Source: Candidatus Binatia bacterium
GTDB lineage: Bacteria; Desulfobacterota; Binatia; HRBIN30
Direction of reading: 5' to 3'
Assembly (NCBI GenBank): GCA_937925685.1
Contig: CALAMI010000015.1
Location: 62,001 to 126,000 of the forward strand
DNA: 64,000 nt
Part shown: in pieces, positions 9,586-18,852 of the stretch
How the letters are laid out: each line of letters starts with the position of its first letter
How positions within the stretch are numbered: the first letter of the stretch is position 1
The notes under the pieces: generated by a model
Told to the model about the DNA's origin: nothing
Database searches by the model: none
The model's input: only the letters and a program-made list of their open reading frames with translations
Position numbers and translations under genes: made by a program

Positions 9586-10524
9586 TTAGCGCGCTGGGCG
9601 TCGGCGTGCAATTGCAGCCCCACGATCGCCGCGGAGCACGACCTCGGTACCCACGCCAGTATTGGTGAAAATTTCCAGCAGGACGGAGTGGCGCACACGC
9701 CCGTCGACAATGTGTGTTTTTTTTGTGCCGCGACGCAGGGCGTCAATACAGCATTCGACTTTGGGGATCATTCCCCCATCGATCACCTTTTTCTCAATCA
9801 GCCCCTGCGCCTGCTCCACGTCAATCGTCGAGACCAGCTCACCGCCGGGCCCGCGGACCCCCTCTACATCGGTCAAAAGAATGAGCTTTTCCGCTTGCAG
9901 CGCGGCGGCTAGTTCGCCGGCCACCAAATCGGCATTAATATTATAACTTTCGCCGCTTTCTCCAACGCCAATCGGGGCGATGACGGGAATGAAGTCGGCC
10001 CGGTCCAACGCCTCGATGACGGCCGGATTGATGCCTCGCACCTCTCCGACAAGACCAATGTCCACTTTCGTCCGCCGGCCACTTTCCTCTGTGGTCACGG
10101 TCAGCTTCCGGGCTTGGATGAGCCCGCCGTCTTTTCCGCTCAGTCCTACCGCCTTGCCGCCGTGCCGCTGGATCAGCGTGACAATTTCGTTCGTGATCTT
10201 GCCCAAAACCATCTCCACGACATCCATCGTCTGCGGGTCCGTCACGCGCATGCCCCGGACAAACTGCGGCTCGATGCCAAGCATCTCGAGCACGCGATTG
10301 ATCTGCGGTCCCCCTCCATGCACCACCACTGGGTTAATGCCCACGTATTTCAGCAACACAATATCCTGGGCAAAACCCTCGCGCAGGGCGCTGTCGATCA
10401 TCGCATGGCCACCATACTTAATGACCATCGTCTTGCCCGCATACCGGCGGATGTAGGGCAAGGCCTCGAGCAAAATCTCTGCTCGGGCAACGAGTTGTTC
10501 CACGGTGTCGGCACCGACGGCCAT
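9586..10524 (-). CDS. argB: Acetylglutamate kinase
   Basis: The 312-residue kinase phosphorylates N-acetylglutamate, the usual control point of arginine synthesis. Amino-acid-kinase motifs are [10 protein letters not shown] near residue 33, [17 protein letters not shown], the central [14 protein letters not shown], and [11 protein letters not shown]. The N-terminal helix ([20 protein letters not shown]) is the element that lets arginine-sensitive hexameric NAGKs form, so feedback inhibition by arginine is likely, by inference. It begins 7 bases after hslU on the same strand. Confidence 0.96.
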   Translation of the reverse strand: MAVGADTVEQLVARAEILLEALPYIRRYAGKTMVIKYGGHAMIDSALREGFAQDIVLLKYVGINPVVVHGGGPQINRVLEMLGIEPQFVRGMRVTDPQTMDVVEMVLGKITNEIVTLIQRHGGKAVGLSGKDGGLIQARKLTVTTEESGRRTKVDIGLVGEVRGINPAVIEALDRADFIPVIAPIGVGESGESYNINADLVAGELAAALQAEKLILLTDVEGVRGPGGELVSTIDVEQAQGLIEKKVIDGGMIPKVECCIDALRRGTKKTHIVDGRVRHSVLLEIFTNTGVGTEVVLRGDRGAAIARRRPAR

Positions 10525-10531
10525 GCGCCCC

Positions 10532-11851
10532 TCACAAGATATAACGTGACAGGTCTTCGTTTTTCACGATGTCACCGAGCATTTCTCGCACGTAGGTCGC
10601 ATCGATGACCACCTCACTTCCGCTCAGCTCCGGCGCATCGAAGGAGAGCTTCTCGAGCAGTCGCTCCACCACCGTATGCAGGCGACGCGCTCCTATATCC
10701 TCCGTCGACCGGTTCACCTCGGCGGCAATGGCGGCAATCTCTTCCACCGCATCCGGGGTGAACGAAAGCATCACGTTTTCCGTGGCCAACAGGGCAACGT
10801 ACTGCTTGAGCAAGGCGTTTTGCGGCTCGGTAAGGATGCGCACGAAATCTTCTTTGGTGAGCGGGTCCAATTCCACCCGGATAGGGAAGCGCCCCTGAAA
10901 CTCCGGGATCAAGTCGGAAGGTTTGGCGATGTGAAAGGCACCGGAGGCGATGAACAAGATGTGATCGGTACGGACCATCCCGTATTTCGTACTCACCGTG
11001 CTCCCCTCGATCAGCGGCAGCAAGTCCCGTTGCACACCCTGCCGAGACACGTCCGGGGCCCCACCGGTTTCCCGCCCGGCGATCTTATCGATCTCGTCGA
11101 TGAACACGATTCCCGTCTCCTCCACCCGGCGGATAGCTTCTTTGGTAACCCATTCCATATCGACGAGCTTGCTTGCCTCTTCGTTCGTCAGATGATCGAG
11201 CGCATCGTCGATGCGCATTCGTTCTTTGGTCGTTTGTTTTGGCGCCATCGAAGAGAAGAGTTCCTTGAGCTGGGACTCCATCCCCTCCATCCCTTGAGGA
11301 GCGAAGACCTCGACCATGGGAAATGCTGACTTCGTCACCTCGATCTCCACGATGCGGTCATCCAGTTGGCCACTCCTCAGCATGCGGCGAAACTTCTCGC
11401 GAGTTGCCTGTTGGGCTTCGTCGTCTCGCGACCCGGGCAGCAGCAAATCCAGGATTCGCTCCTCAGCCAGCTCCTCGGCCCGCACACGAACCTTTTCTTC
11501 CTCCTCGTCCTTGACCATTTTCACCGCTAAGTCCGTGAGGTCGCGGATGATGGATTCCACGTCTCGCCCTACGTACCCAACCTCGGTGAATTTCGAGGCC
11601 TCTACTTTGATAAACGGGGCTTGCGCCAATTTGGCAAGCCGGCGGGAAATTTCCGTCTTGCCCACCCCTGTGGGGCCGATCATGATGATGTTCTTGGGGG
11701 TGATTTCGTCGCGTAGTTCCTCGGAAACTTGCAACCGGCGCCAGCGGTTACGTAAGGCTACAGCGACAGCCCGTTTTGCCTTGCGTTGACCGACAATATA
11801 CCGGTCGAGCTCCGAAACAATTTCTCGCGGCGTCATGAAGCTCATAGACAT
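10532..11851 (-). CDS. hslU: HslU ATPase subunit of the HslVU protease
   Basis: This 439-residue AAA+ unfoldase feeds substrates to HslV. Visible parts are the N-terminal [16 protein letters not shown], Walker [10 protein letters not shown] (59-67), Walker [12 protein letters not shown], the I-domain between them, sensor residues, and the C-terminal tail DLSRYIL that docks in HslV. Length matches the family. Further ATG codons at residues 3 and 6 are alternative starts. It follows hslV by 49 bases and precedes argB by 7. Confidence 0.97.
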   Translation of the reverse strand: MSMSFMTPREIVSELDRYIVGQRKAKRAVAVALRNRWRRLQVSEELRDEITPKNIIMIGPTGVGKTEISRRLAKLAQAPFIKVEASKFTEVGYVGRDVESIIRDLTDLAVKMVKDEEEEKVRVRAEELAEERILDLLLPGSRDDEAQQATREKFRRMLRSGQLDDRIVEIEVTKSAFPMVEVFAPQGMEGMESQLKELFSSMAPKQTTKERMRIDDALDHLTNEEASKLVDMEWVTKEAIRRVEETGIVFIDEIDKIAGRETGGAPDVSRQGVQRDLLPLIEGSTVSTKYGMVRTDHILFIASGAFHIAKPSDLIPEFQGRFPIRVELDPLTKEDFVRILTEPQNALLKQYVALLATENVMLSFTPDAVEEIAAIAAEVNRSTEDIGARRLHTVVERLLEKLSFDAPELSGSEVVIDATYVREMLGDIVKNEDLSRYIL

Positions 11852-11900
11852 CTTTTTGGTACCACGGGCGCCCCGAAGCGCAATGGCGCCTCAACGATTC

Positions 11901-12434
11901 TTACAGTTGCTCCAAGAGAATGGAGTCGTTGGTGAACACGCATATGCTGGCTGCTATCCGCATCGCTTCACGAGCAATCTCGACGGCTGACAGCTGAGTA
12001 TGCGCCATCAGAGCACGGGCGGCTGCCAAGGCGAAGCTTCCGCCGGAACCGATCCCCACGACAGGATCGTCGGGCTCGATCACGTCGCCGCTCCCGGAAA
12101 GCATCAAAAGGCTTTCCCGGTCAGCCACGAGCAGCAGCGCCTCAAGTCGGCGCAACAGCCGGTCCGTACGCCAGTCCTTGGCAAGCTCCACGGCAGCCCG
12201 GCGCAAGTTTCCCTGATGCTGGTCCAGTTGTCGCTCGAAGCGCTCGAACAACGTAAAGGCGTCAGCGGTGGCGCCGGCAAAACCGGCGAGCACGCTATCC
12301 CGATAAAGGCGACGCACTTTACGCGCCTGATGTTTGACCACGGTTGAACCTAGGCTGACCTGGCCGTCGCCCGCCATGACCGTGACCCCGCGGTGCCGCA
12401 AGGCCAGAATGGTCGTACCCCGAAAGTGCTGCAT
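11901..12434 (-). CDS. hslV: HslV peptidase subunit
   Basis: The start is the ATG giving MQHFRGTT, 23 bases after the xerC stop; the frame continues upstream inside xerC and must be trimmed. The 177-residue precursor loses its first six residues to expose the catalytic Thr7 in GTTILALR. The conserved [16 protein letters not shown] and [17 protein letters not shown] blocks are present. HslV is a 12-subunit proteasome-like threonine protease working with HslU. Confidence 0.97.
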   Translation of the reverse strand: MQHFRGTTILALRHRGVTVMAGDGQVSLGSTVVKHQARKVRRLYRDSVLAGFAGATADAFTLFERFERQLDQHQGNLRRAAVELAKDWRTDRLLRRLEALLLVADRESLLMLSGSGDVIEPDDPVVGIGSGGSFALAAARALMAHTQLSAVEIAREAMRIAASICVFTNDSILLEQL

Positions 12435-12457
12435 GATTGAATCCTCCCCTAGCGATC

Positions 12458-13378
12458 CTAGCCTTTGCCCGCGCGAGGGTGAGCCTTGTCGTACACCTGC
12501 ATGAGGTAGTCCAAGTTTAAATGGGTGTAGCGTTGTGTGGTGGCCAGACTGGCATGGCCCAAGAGTTCTTGGATGGCTCGCAAGTCTGCACCGGCATTCA
12601 GCAAGTGAGTGGCAAAGCTGTGGCGAATTGCATGAGGGCTGACTTTGTTTCCCAAGGCCGCAGCTCGCACGTACCGATCGAGGCGCCGGGCCACGGAACG
12701 AGTCGTTAAGCGGCGACCACTGCGATTGAGGAACACAGCCTCGGGCTCCCGCACACCGTGACGGCAAAGTTGCGGGATCTTCTCGCGGTAACGCTCGAGG
12801 GCTTCCAGGGCCTTTCGTCCCACCGGGACGAGCCGCTCCTTGGAGCCCTTGCCACGTACCCGCACGAGCTCGAGGTTCGTGTCGATGTCTATCCAGTTGA
12901 GCCCCACCAGCTCGCTCACCCGAAGCCCACAGGAATACAGGGTTTCGAGCAGCGCAGCGTCCCGCGCCCGAATGGGCTCCTCCCCGATGGCAGCACCAAG
13001 GAGTCGGAAGGTATCGTCTACGGTGAGGTGGTTCGGAAGCTCTTGTTCTTTGCGCGGGGCTTGCACCGCTGCCACTGGGTCGTGATGGATCCATCCTCGA
13101 GACCGAGCGAAGCGGAAAAACGTCTTCAGCGAGGATAGTTTGCGCGCCACCGAGCTCTTCCGGTGATTCTCCAGTAGCCAAGCGAGGAAATTTCGCACCT
13201 GCTCTCGGCTGACCCGAGGTAACGCGAGTGCGGAGCCGTGGCTGCCAAATTGTTGGGAAATAAATTCCCCAAACTGCCTGAGATCAGCGAGATACGCTCG
13301 GACCGTATGCGGCGACGCACTGCGCTCGGCTTTCAACACCCTCTCAAAATCTCGCACCGCTTGCTCCCATTCGACCAT
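12458..13378 (-). CDS. xerC: Tyrosine recombinase XerC
   Basis: The start is the ATG giving [11 protein letters not shown]; a longer frame exists but has no family resemblance. The 306-residue protein has a SAM-like DNA-binding domain (about 1-95) and a catalytic domain with the R-K-H-R-H-Y set: Arg in [10 protein letters not shown], Lys in [22 protein letters not shown], then [15 protein letters not shown] with the Tyr nucleophile. XerC resolves chromosome dimers at dif. Its place in front of hslVU (compare Bacillus codV-codW-codX) supports XerC over a phage integrase. Confidence 0.93.
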   Translation of the reverse strand: MVEWEQAVRDFERVLKAERSASPHTVRAYLADLRQFGEFISQQFGSHGSALALPRVSREQVRNFLAWLLENHRKSSVARKLSSLKTFFRFARSRGWIHHDPVAAVQAPRKEQELPNHLTVDDTFRLLGAAIGEEPIRARDAALLETLYSCGLRVSELVGLNWIDIDTNLELVRVRGKGSKERLVPVGRKALEALERYREKIPQLCRHGVREPEAVFLNRSGRRLTTRSVARRLDRYVRAAALGNKVSPHAIRHSFATHLLNAGADLRAIQELLGHASLATTQRYTHLNLDYLMQVYDKAHPRAGKG

Positions 13379-13570
13379 GACCGCCTCAAGTCCGCTTTCC
13401 CCACTCGAATTTATGCTATCAAGACTGTTAGCCGAAGATAAAGAAAGATTCTTGGACGGAAAACGAAAAAGGACCACAAAGATGCCCTTGCATACGCCTT
13501 CTCGGTGAGGCACCTCCCTCGAATGCCTCTCTGCGCCCCCTAGCCCGTTCTGCGGTACAAGTTGAGGACA

Positions 13571-14113
13571 ATGGCAATGGCTCGAAACCACGAGTTCCCA
13601 AGGCAACCCACACGAGCCGGCGCGAGCGCGGCAGAGCGTGACCCGAGCACTTGGTCGGATTGCGACTTCGAATTGCTCGAACGCTTGCTGCGATCGAGCC
13701 TGGCTAAAGCGGGAAACGCGGTACGGGAGACGTTCGACCGGAGCGAGCGGCAGATGAGTGCACGCGAATTCGTCCAATTTTGGAACAACTGCCCCCTCAA
13801 GGCCATGGCGACTGTTGGCGTTTCGGGAAGCCCGCACATTGCACCGGTGCACGCGGAGTTCGTTCGCGGAACTCTGTACTCGACCATTTACATCGACGCA
13901 CAGCGCCGGCGTGACCTTGCCGCCAACCCGCGAGTTGCTCTTACCACTTGGGATGCCACCGGCGCCGTTGCCATTGTTCAAGGGCGAGCTCTAGTCATTC
14001 CTGAGAGCGAGCGCGAAAGCCGGCCTGGTGCAAGCGGAAAACCGCGGCGCACGGTGTTGCTGCGCATTGACATCCAGCGCATTTACGCCATGAAAGGACG
14101 GCCCCGCCCTTGA
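13571..14113 (+). CDS. Pyridoxamine 5'-phosphate oxidase-like flavin protein
   Basis: The 180-residue protein has a split-barrel FMN or F420-binding fold: the first strands read NCPLKAMATVGVSGSPHIAPVHA, then TLYSTIYIDAQRRRDLAANPRVALTTWD. Members reduce or oxidise small molecules with FMN, F420 or heme. The N-terminal 60 residues are charged and helical with no recognised domain. It is divergent from xerC and heads the plus-strand run to 20052. The substrate is unknown. I use the ATG at 13571 rather than the TTG at 13562. Confidence 0.78.
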   Translation: MAMARNHEFPRQPTRAGASAAERDPSTWSDCDFELLERLLRSSLAKAGNAVRETFDRSERQMSAREFVQFWNNCPLKAMATVGVSGSPHIAPVHAEFVRGTLYSTIYIDAQRRRDLAANPRVALTTWDATGAVAIVQGRALVIPESERESRPGASGKPRRTVLLRIDIQRIYAMKGRPRP

Positions 14114-14149
14114 TTCTCCTCGGCACAGCCAGCAGGAGAGTAAGATACG

Positions 14150-15238
14150 ATGGAAACAAAAGTGATCGATCCACCCGAAACGATTCCCATCCGGCCGGAC
14201 GAAGACTTCGATCACCACCGCTTAGCGACGTACCTGCATGGTAAGTTGCCGGGAGCGGATGGTCCCTTGGAGATCGTTCAATTTGCCGGAGGGCATGCCA
14301 ACCTTACCTACCTTCTGCGTTATCAAACCGTGGAATACGTGCTGCGCCGCCCGCCGCTTGGCCCCGTAGCCCCAGGGGCACACGACATGGCTCGAGAGTA
14401 TCGTTGCCTCTCCGTGCTCTACCGAGCCTACCCGTTGGCACCACGTGCTTACCTATTTTGCGACGACCCCAGCATCATTGGGGCCCCCTTTTTTGTCATG
14501 GAGCGCCGCTACGGCACGGTTGTGCGGCGGGTCATTCCAGAGAAATGGGGAGGCGGTAAAAACGCCACAGTGAACCGTAAGATCAGCGAGGTCCTCATTG
14601 ACGCGCTTGCCGATTTGCACGCTGTCGATCCGGCTAGCGTGGGGCTGGACAGCCTTGGCAAACCACAAGGCTTCCTGACGCGGCAAGTGGACGGGTGGAT
14701 GGCCCGTTTTGAGCGAGCGAAGACGAGCGAGATTCCCTTGGCTACCGAACTTCACCGCTGGCTCAAAGAACACATGCCGCCATCGCCGAAACCGACCCTC
14801 CTCCACAACGACTGGCGGCTGGACAACATGATGTTGGCCGACGATGACCCAGGACGCTGCGTGGCGGTGTTCGATTGGGACATGTGCACGATCGGTGACC
14901 CCCTCTGTGATTTGGGCACACTGCTGACCGCTTGGGTCGAGGAACGCGAGGCACCTGCGGGCAGCTCGGGAGGCCCAGTCGTCATGCCCTCGAATACGCC
15001 CGGGTTCATGACCCGAGCGGAAGCCGTGGCCCGCTACGGCATGCGGCACAACGTGGATGTGAGCCACGTTCCTTACTACTACGTCTTTGGCCTCTTCAAG
15101 ATGGCCGTCGTCGTCCAGCAAATTTACCACCGGTATCACTTGGGGCAAACCAAGGACGAGCGATTTCGCACCTTCGGACAGGCTGCAGAGTTTCTGTTTC
15201 ATCGGGCCCACGAAGCGGCTCGATGCGGCACGGTTTGA
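14150..15238 (+). CDS. Aminoglycoside-phosphotransferase-fold kinase (ACAD10/11-like)
   Basis: The 362-residue protein belongs to the APH-type kinase family often found beside acyl-CoA dehydrogenases. The start follows an AGGAG-type ribosome-binding site. It shows the nucleotide loop FAGGHANLTYLL (45-56), the YVLRRPPLG block with the ATP-binding Lys/Arg, the catalytic loop HNDWRLDN (219-226, Asp221) and the metal Asp in FDWDM (Asp242). Related ACAD10/11 enzymes phosphorylate 4-hydroxyacyl-CoAs. The nearby enoyl-CoA hydratase supports an acyl-CoA role, but no acyl-CoA dehydrogenase is in the window. Drug resistance is unlikely. Confidence 0.88.
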   Translation: METKVIDPPETIPIRPDEDFDHHRLATYLHGKLPGADGPLEIVQFAGGHANLTYLLRYQTVEYVLRRPPLGPVAPGAHDMAREYRCLSVLYRAYPLAPRAYLFCDDPSIIGAPFFVMERRYGTVVRRVIPEKWGGGKNATVNRKISEVLIDALADLHAVDPASVGLDSLGKPQGFLTRQVDGWMARFERAKTSEIPLATELHRWLKEHMPPSPKPTLLHNDWRLDNMMLADDDPGRCVAVFDWDMCTIGDPLCDLGTLLTAWVEEREAPAGSSGGPVVMPSNTPGFMTRAEAVARYGMRHNVDVSHVPYYYVFGLFKMAVVVQQIYHRYHLGQTKDERFRTFGQAAEFLFHRAHEAARCGTV

Positions 15239-15253
15239 GGAGAAGGAGGTCGT

Positions 15254-15952
15254 ATGCCCAAAGTGACCTTGTACCAGTTCGCGGTATCGCCGTTCTGCGA
15301 CAAAGTTCGTCGGGTGCTCTTCTATAAGAACATCCCGTTCGAAACCTACGAGTGGCCCCTCGCCGAGGTTCCCCGCATTCAGGAACGGAACCCCACGGGC
15401 AAACTCCCCTTCATCGAATGGGATGGCGAAGTCATCGGCGACTCTACCGATATCGCCCTTGCCATCGAGGAACGAGTGCCCGACCCACCACTCGTTCCGG
15501 CCGACCCGCTCGAGCGTGCTCTGGTGCTCGCGTTGGAGGACTGGGCGGATGAATCCCTTTATTTTTATGAAATGTGCCTACGGTTCGGGGACGAAGACTT
15601 CGATCGAACGTTCTTGAAGGTCGCGGGCTCGTTGCCTGAAGAGATGCGTTCGGGGCTGGCACCGCTGCTACGCGAAAACTTCCGCCAGATTACCTCGACC
15701 CAAGGCGTAGGGCGCAAAACAAAAGAGCAGCTCGCACGCGATGTCGACCGCTTGTTCGATACCATCGACGCTTTACAACGAAGAACGGGTTTCGTAGTGG
15801 GAAACTCACTGACTCTGGCCGACGTCGCCATCGTTTGCCAGGCTGAGTGCATCAGCGATTCCTCTCTCGGAGCCAGCGCGCTCATGCGCCGTCCTGGTTT
15901 GCAAGAATACTTCCGTCGGATCGACGCCTTGACCCATGCCCAACGCAGCTAA
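15254..15952 (+). CDS. Glutathione S-transferase family protein
   Basis: The 232-residue protein starts after a strong GGAGG site. The N-terminal thioredoxin fold reads LYQFAVSPFCDKVRRVL with Cys14 at the active-site helix and GKLPFIEWDGEVIGDSTDIALAIEE holding the cis-Pro and Glu-Ser glutathione contacts. The C-terminal helical domain ends in GNSLTLADVAIVCQ. The Cys suggests a thiol-transferase or dehalogenase-type reaction rather than a Ser/Tyr detoxifying GST. It is 15 bases after the kinase gene and overlaps or abuts the cupin gene. Confidence 0.88.
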   Translation: MPKVTLYQFAVSPFCDKVRRVLFYKNIPFETYEWPLAEVPRIQERNPTGKLPFIEWDGEVIGDSTDIALAIEERVPDPPLVPADPLERALVLALEDWADESLYFYEMCLRFGDEDFDRTFLKVAGSLPEEMRSGLAPLLRENFRQITSTQGVGRKTKEQLARDVDRLFDTIDALQRRTGFVVGNSLTLADVAIVCQAECISDSSLGASALMRRPGLQEYFRRIDALTHAQRS

Positions 15953-15962
15953 CGGAGAAACG

Positions 15963-16250
15963 GTGCCGGCTCGAACGATCCGGGTCGAGGATGTTCGCCG
16001 CCAATGGGCGGAGAGAGGGTTTAGTTGCGACGTTTGGGTCGATGCACCGGGGCAAGAATGGCGGGATTTTTTGCATGCGGTGGACGAATTGGTCATGCCC
16101 CTCGAAGGCCAAATCGAGCTGGAGTTTTCGGGTCAAAGCATACGACCTCCGCTCGGAGAGGAAGTCCTCATCCCTGCTCGCACCCGCCACACGGTGCGCA
16201 ACATCGGCGGAACCGTTGCTCGCTGGCTTTATGGGTATCGGGTCCGCTAA
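15963..16250 (+). CDS. Small cupin protein
   Basis: I place the start at the GTG following GGAG just after the GST stop (95 residues). The alternative ATG at 15936 lies inside the GST gene and adds nine residues. The protein is one cupin barrel: HAVDELVMPLEGQIELEF is motif 1 and PPLGEEVLIPARTRHTVRNIGG is motif 2. Motif 1 has only one His and acidic residues, so the metal site is incomplete or atypical. It may be an isomerase or dioxygenase accessory of the surrounding run. Function is not determined. Confidence 0.78.
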   Translation: MPARTIRVEDVRRQWAERGFSCDVWVDAPGQEWRDFLHAVDELVMPLEGQIELEFSGQSIRPPLGEEVLIPARTRHTVRNIGGTVARWLYGYRVR

Positions 16251-16325
16251 AGGGCAAATCTCGTTCGGAATAACCCCGCAGTCGGCTCGCACCATGGAGC
16301 CAACCAAAAGGGAGGACCAGAAACC

Positions 16326-16877
16326 ATGCCACGACTCCCCTACCCGGACGTAGAAGAACTTCCGGAGGATGTGCAGAACACCCTTAAACAATTGCCGGTG
16401 CAACTCAACGTCTTCCGCATGCTCGCTCACGCAACGACATGCTTCCGGCCTTGGCTTCGGCTGGGTACAGCCATCTTGAACGAACTCGAGCTCGACCCGC
16501 GGTTGCGTGAGCTGGCCATCCTCATGGTCGCCCGGGAAACTCAATGCTCTTATGAATGGGCGCAACACGCGGCACTGGCTCGCTTGGTAGGGGTGCCGGA
16601 GGAACAGGTGGGAGCAATCGAGCAAGGGAGGGAGGAGGCAGACATCTTCAACCCCGTCGAGCACCTCGTGCTCAGTACAGCAAAAGCGCTTCTCACCAGC
16701 GCACGCTTGGACGATGAGCGCTGGAACCGCCTGGTCGCTGTTTTTAACCCTCGGCAGGTTGTCGAACTTTGCCTCGTGGTGGGGTTTTATTCCATGTTAG
16801 CGCGCGTGCTGGAGACCACCGGCGTGGATCTGGACGCGCCCTTTGCCGAAACACTTTCTTCCTCAGTCGGCCGGTGA
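16326..16877 (+). CDS. Carboxymuconolactone decarboxylase-like (CMD/AhpD fold) protein
   Basis: The 183-residue protein starts after GGGAGGA. It is a helical CMD protein with the active-site segment ETQCSYEWAQH (residues 71-81). It has one Cys (Cys74), Glu77 and His81, not the CxxC of AhpD peroxidases. That pattern fits the carboxymuconolactone-decarboxylase subgroup common in aromatic-degradation clusters. The single Cys argues against disulfide peroxidase activity. The next gene begins 5 bases later, or overlaps if a GTG is used. Confidence 0.85.
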   Translation: MPRLPYPDVEELPEDVQNTLKQLPVQLNVFRMLAHATTCFRPWLRLGTAILNELELDPRLRELAILMVARETQCSYEWAQHAALARLVGVPEEQVGAIEQGREEADIFNPVEHLVLSTAKALLTSARLDDERWNRLVAVFNPRQVVELCLVVGFYSMLARVLETTGVDLDAPFAETLSSSVGR

Positions 16878-16882
16878 GCAAG

Positions 16883-17869
16883 ATGTTCCTTGGCGATCTA
16901 GCCACGCCCGCTTTAGTCGCCGATTGGGCAACGCTGGAGCACAATTTGCGAACGATGGCGGCGCACCTTCCCGGGTCGCGACTCCGGCCGCACGTGAAGG
17001 CACACAAGTGCACCGCCCTGGCGAAACTTCAGCGCGACTTTGGTCACCACGCCTTTTGTTGCGCTACGATTCGCGAAGCCGAGGGTCTAGCCGTGGCGGG
17101 ACTCGGCGAAGACCTGTTACTGGCCAACGAGGTCATCGACCACGAACGACTAGCCCGGCTGCGCCATTGGCCCGTAGTCGTCGCCGTGGATTCCGAACTG
17201 ACCATTGCTGCTGCTGCGCGAGCGGGCATTGTCGGTGTCCTCATTGATGTCAACGTTGGCCTTCCGCGTTGTGGCTGTCCGCCCGAACAGGCGGGAAGAC
17301 TGGCCGATCGAGCGCGCCAAGCGGGCTTGGAAGTCGCTGGGGTGATGGGTTACGAAGGCCATGCCGTGGGGATCGAGGACCGAGCGCTACGGCAAGAAGT
17401 ATGCGAAGAGGCCATGCAACGTCTGCTGGTAGCCTACGGAGAAGTGGGGGGCACCATCGTCTCAGCGGGCGGAACGGGCACGTTCGACCTCAATCGCTGG
17501 GCCACAGAAATCCAAGCGGGATCGTACGTTTTGATGGACAGCCAGTACGCCAAACTCGGCCTGCCATTCCACCAGGCGCTCTTCGTGTGGGCGACGGTCG
17601 TCTCGCTGGGTGAGGGCTATGCTGTGGCCGATTGCGGGCTCAAGGCCTTGGGCATGGACCACGGGAATCCGACAATCGACGAAGCTCAGGTTCTGTTTTG
17701 CTCCGACGAGCATGTCACCTTCGTTCCCGGCAGGCCGGTGCGAGTGGGGGAAAAAATTAAGGTGTGGCCGGCGCACGTCGACCCGACCGTTGCCTACCAC
17801 GAACGACTTTGGATTGCCGAAGGGGAGCGTATTGTCGAAGCGTGGCCCATCGACCTTCGCGGCTGGTGA
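16883..17869 (+). CDS. D-threonine aldolase/alanine-racemase-fold PLP enzyme
   Basis: The 328-residue protein starts at ATG 16883; a GTG at 16874 would overlap the CMD stop. The N-terminal TIM barrel carries the PLP lysine in RPHVKAHKC (Lys39). The C-terminal beta domain ends in KVWPAHVDPTVAYHE, whose His-x-Asp pair matches the divalent-metal site of bacterial D-threonine aldolases. Such enzymes cleave D-threonine or other beta-hydroxy-D-amino acids to glycine and an aldehyde. Related DSD1-type enzymes dehydrate D-serine. The exact substrate is unknown; the operon context suggests catabolism. Confidence 0.85.
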   Translation: MFLGDLATPALVADWATLEHNLRTMAAHLPGSRLRPHVKAHKCTALAKLQRDFGHHAFCCATIREAEGLAVAGLGEDLLLANEVIDHERLARLRHWPVVVAVDSELTIAAAARAGIVGVLIDVNVGLPRCGCPPEQAGRLADRARQAGLEVAGVMGYEGHAVGIEDRALRQEVCEEAMQRLLVAYGEVGGTIVSAGGTGTFDLNRWATEIQAGSYVLMDSQYAKLGLPFHQALFVWATVVSLGEGYAVADCGLKALGMDHGNPTIDEAQVLFCSDEHVTFVPGRPVRVGEKIKVWPAHVDPTVAYHERLWIAEGERIVEAWPIDLRGW

Positions 17870-17949
17870 CGGGAGGGACGATCGGCTCGTTTCCTCAATG
17901 ACTGGAACTCCCCTCAGGCACACAAGGGCACCGCTCCATCGAAGCAGAG

Positions 17950-17964
17950 GTGTTGATCCAACAC
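17950..17964 (+). repeat. Short inverted repeat before the enoyl-CoA hydratase gene
   Basis: A perfect 6-base stem (GTGTTG / CAACAC) encloses a 3-base loop in the 130-base gap before the hydratase gene. There is no following T run, so it is not a clear terminator. It might be a small operator or chance. Confidence 0.25.
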
Positions 17965-17999
17965 GAGCGGCGCGCTAGCGGCGAGGACGGGAGATGGGC

Positions 18000-18824
18000 A
18001 TGCGCTACGAGCAAATTCTTTATGCGGTGGAGGGTCCGGTGGCGACCATTACTCTCAACCGCCCGGACAAGCTCAACGCGTGGACGTTGCGGATGGGTTT
18101 CGAAGTACGCCACGCTATGTGGCGTGCCGAGACCGACCCAAGCGTCCGAGTCATCGTGGTGACCGGCGCCGGGCGTGGGTACTGTGCCGGGGCCGATATG
18201 GATTTTCTTCTCGAAGTCCAACACGGAACGGCATCGCTACCAACTGCCCCCGAAGAGCTCGCCGTGGAATTCAACGCCAACCTGCCGCCGCTGCTGCGGG
18301 CAGAGTACACCTACCCGATGGGGCTGACAAAACCGGTGATTGGAGCCATCAATGGGGTGGCCGCTGGTTTGGGAGCAACGTACCCGCTCTTTTACGACCT
18401 TCGGGTGGCTTCGTCGCAAGCTCGATTCTCCTTCCTGTTTGCGCGCAGGGGCCTGATCGCTGAGCACGGCTCGGCTTGGCTGCTACCGCGCATCGTTGGC
18501 CACAGTCGCGCGTTCGACCTACTTTTTACCGGCCGTTTCATCGAGGCGGAGGAAGCGTTATCCATCGGCCTGGTCAGTCGGGTTTTCCCTCATGACGTGT
18601 TTTCCACCCAAGCGTTTGCCTTAGCGCAAGAGCTCGCGGTGCACTGTTCGCCACGTTCTCTTCGGATTATGAAACAACAATTGTGGCGGGATCAGTTTGG
18701 CGATTTAGCCACGGCGGTCGCCACCGCAGATCGAGAAATGGTGGCTTGTTTTTCCACCGATGATTTTCGTGAAGGTGTGGCCTCGTTCCTAGAACGACGG
18801 CCTCCGAAATTCACTGGCGCTTGA
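18000..18824 (+). CDS. Enoyl-CoA hydratase/isomerase family protein
   Basis: Two ATGs lie close together. A GGGAG motif directly abuts the first (17994) but is six bases from the second (18000), so I choose the second; the product is 274 residues. It has the crotonase oxyanion-hole segments VTGAGRGYCAGADM and NGVAAGLGATYPL, and the acidic catalytic region GLIAEHGSAWLLPRIVG, where Glu is kept. It should hydrate or isomerise acyl-CoA substrates. It follows the PLP enzyme by about 130 bases and precedes the rhomboid gene by 28. Confidence 0.88.
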   Translation: MRYEQILYAVEGPVATITLNRPDKLNAWTLRMGFEVRHAMWRAETDPSVRVIVVTGAGRGYCAGADMDFLLEVQHGTASLPTAPEELAVEFNANLPPLLRAEYTYPMGLTKPVIGAINGVAAGLGATYPLFYDLRVASSQARFSFLFARRGLIAEHGSAWLLPRIVGHSRAFDLLFTGRFIEAEEALSIGLVSRVFPHDVFSTQAFALAQELAVHCSPRSLRIMKQQLWRDQFGDLATAVATADREMVACFSTDDFREGVASFLERRPPKFTGA

Positions 18825-18852
18825 GCGGCTCGAGCAAGCGGCGGGCCCAGGC

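Noticed and set aside
13379-13570. Small minus-strand frame between xerC and the PNPOx-like gene
   Set aside because: It crosses the divergent promoter region with low-complexity residues and no ribosome-binding site.
14150-15238. Aminoglycoside phosphotransferase resistance gene
   Set aside because: The kinase belongs to the ACAD10/11-like branch in a catabolic context.
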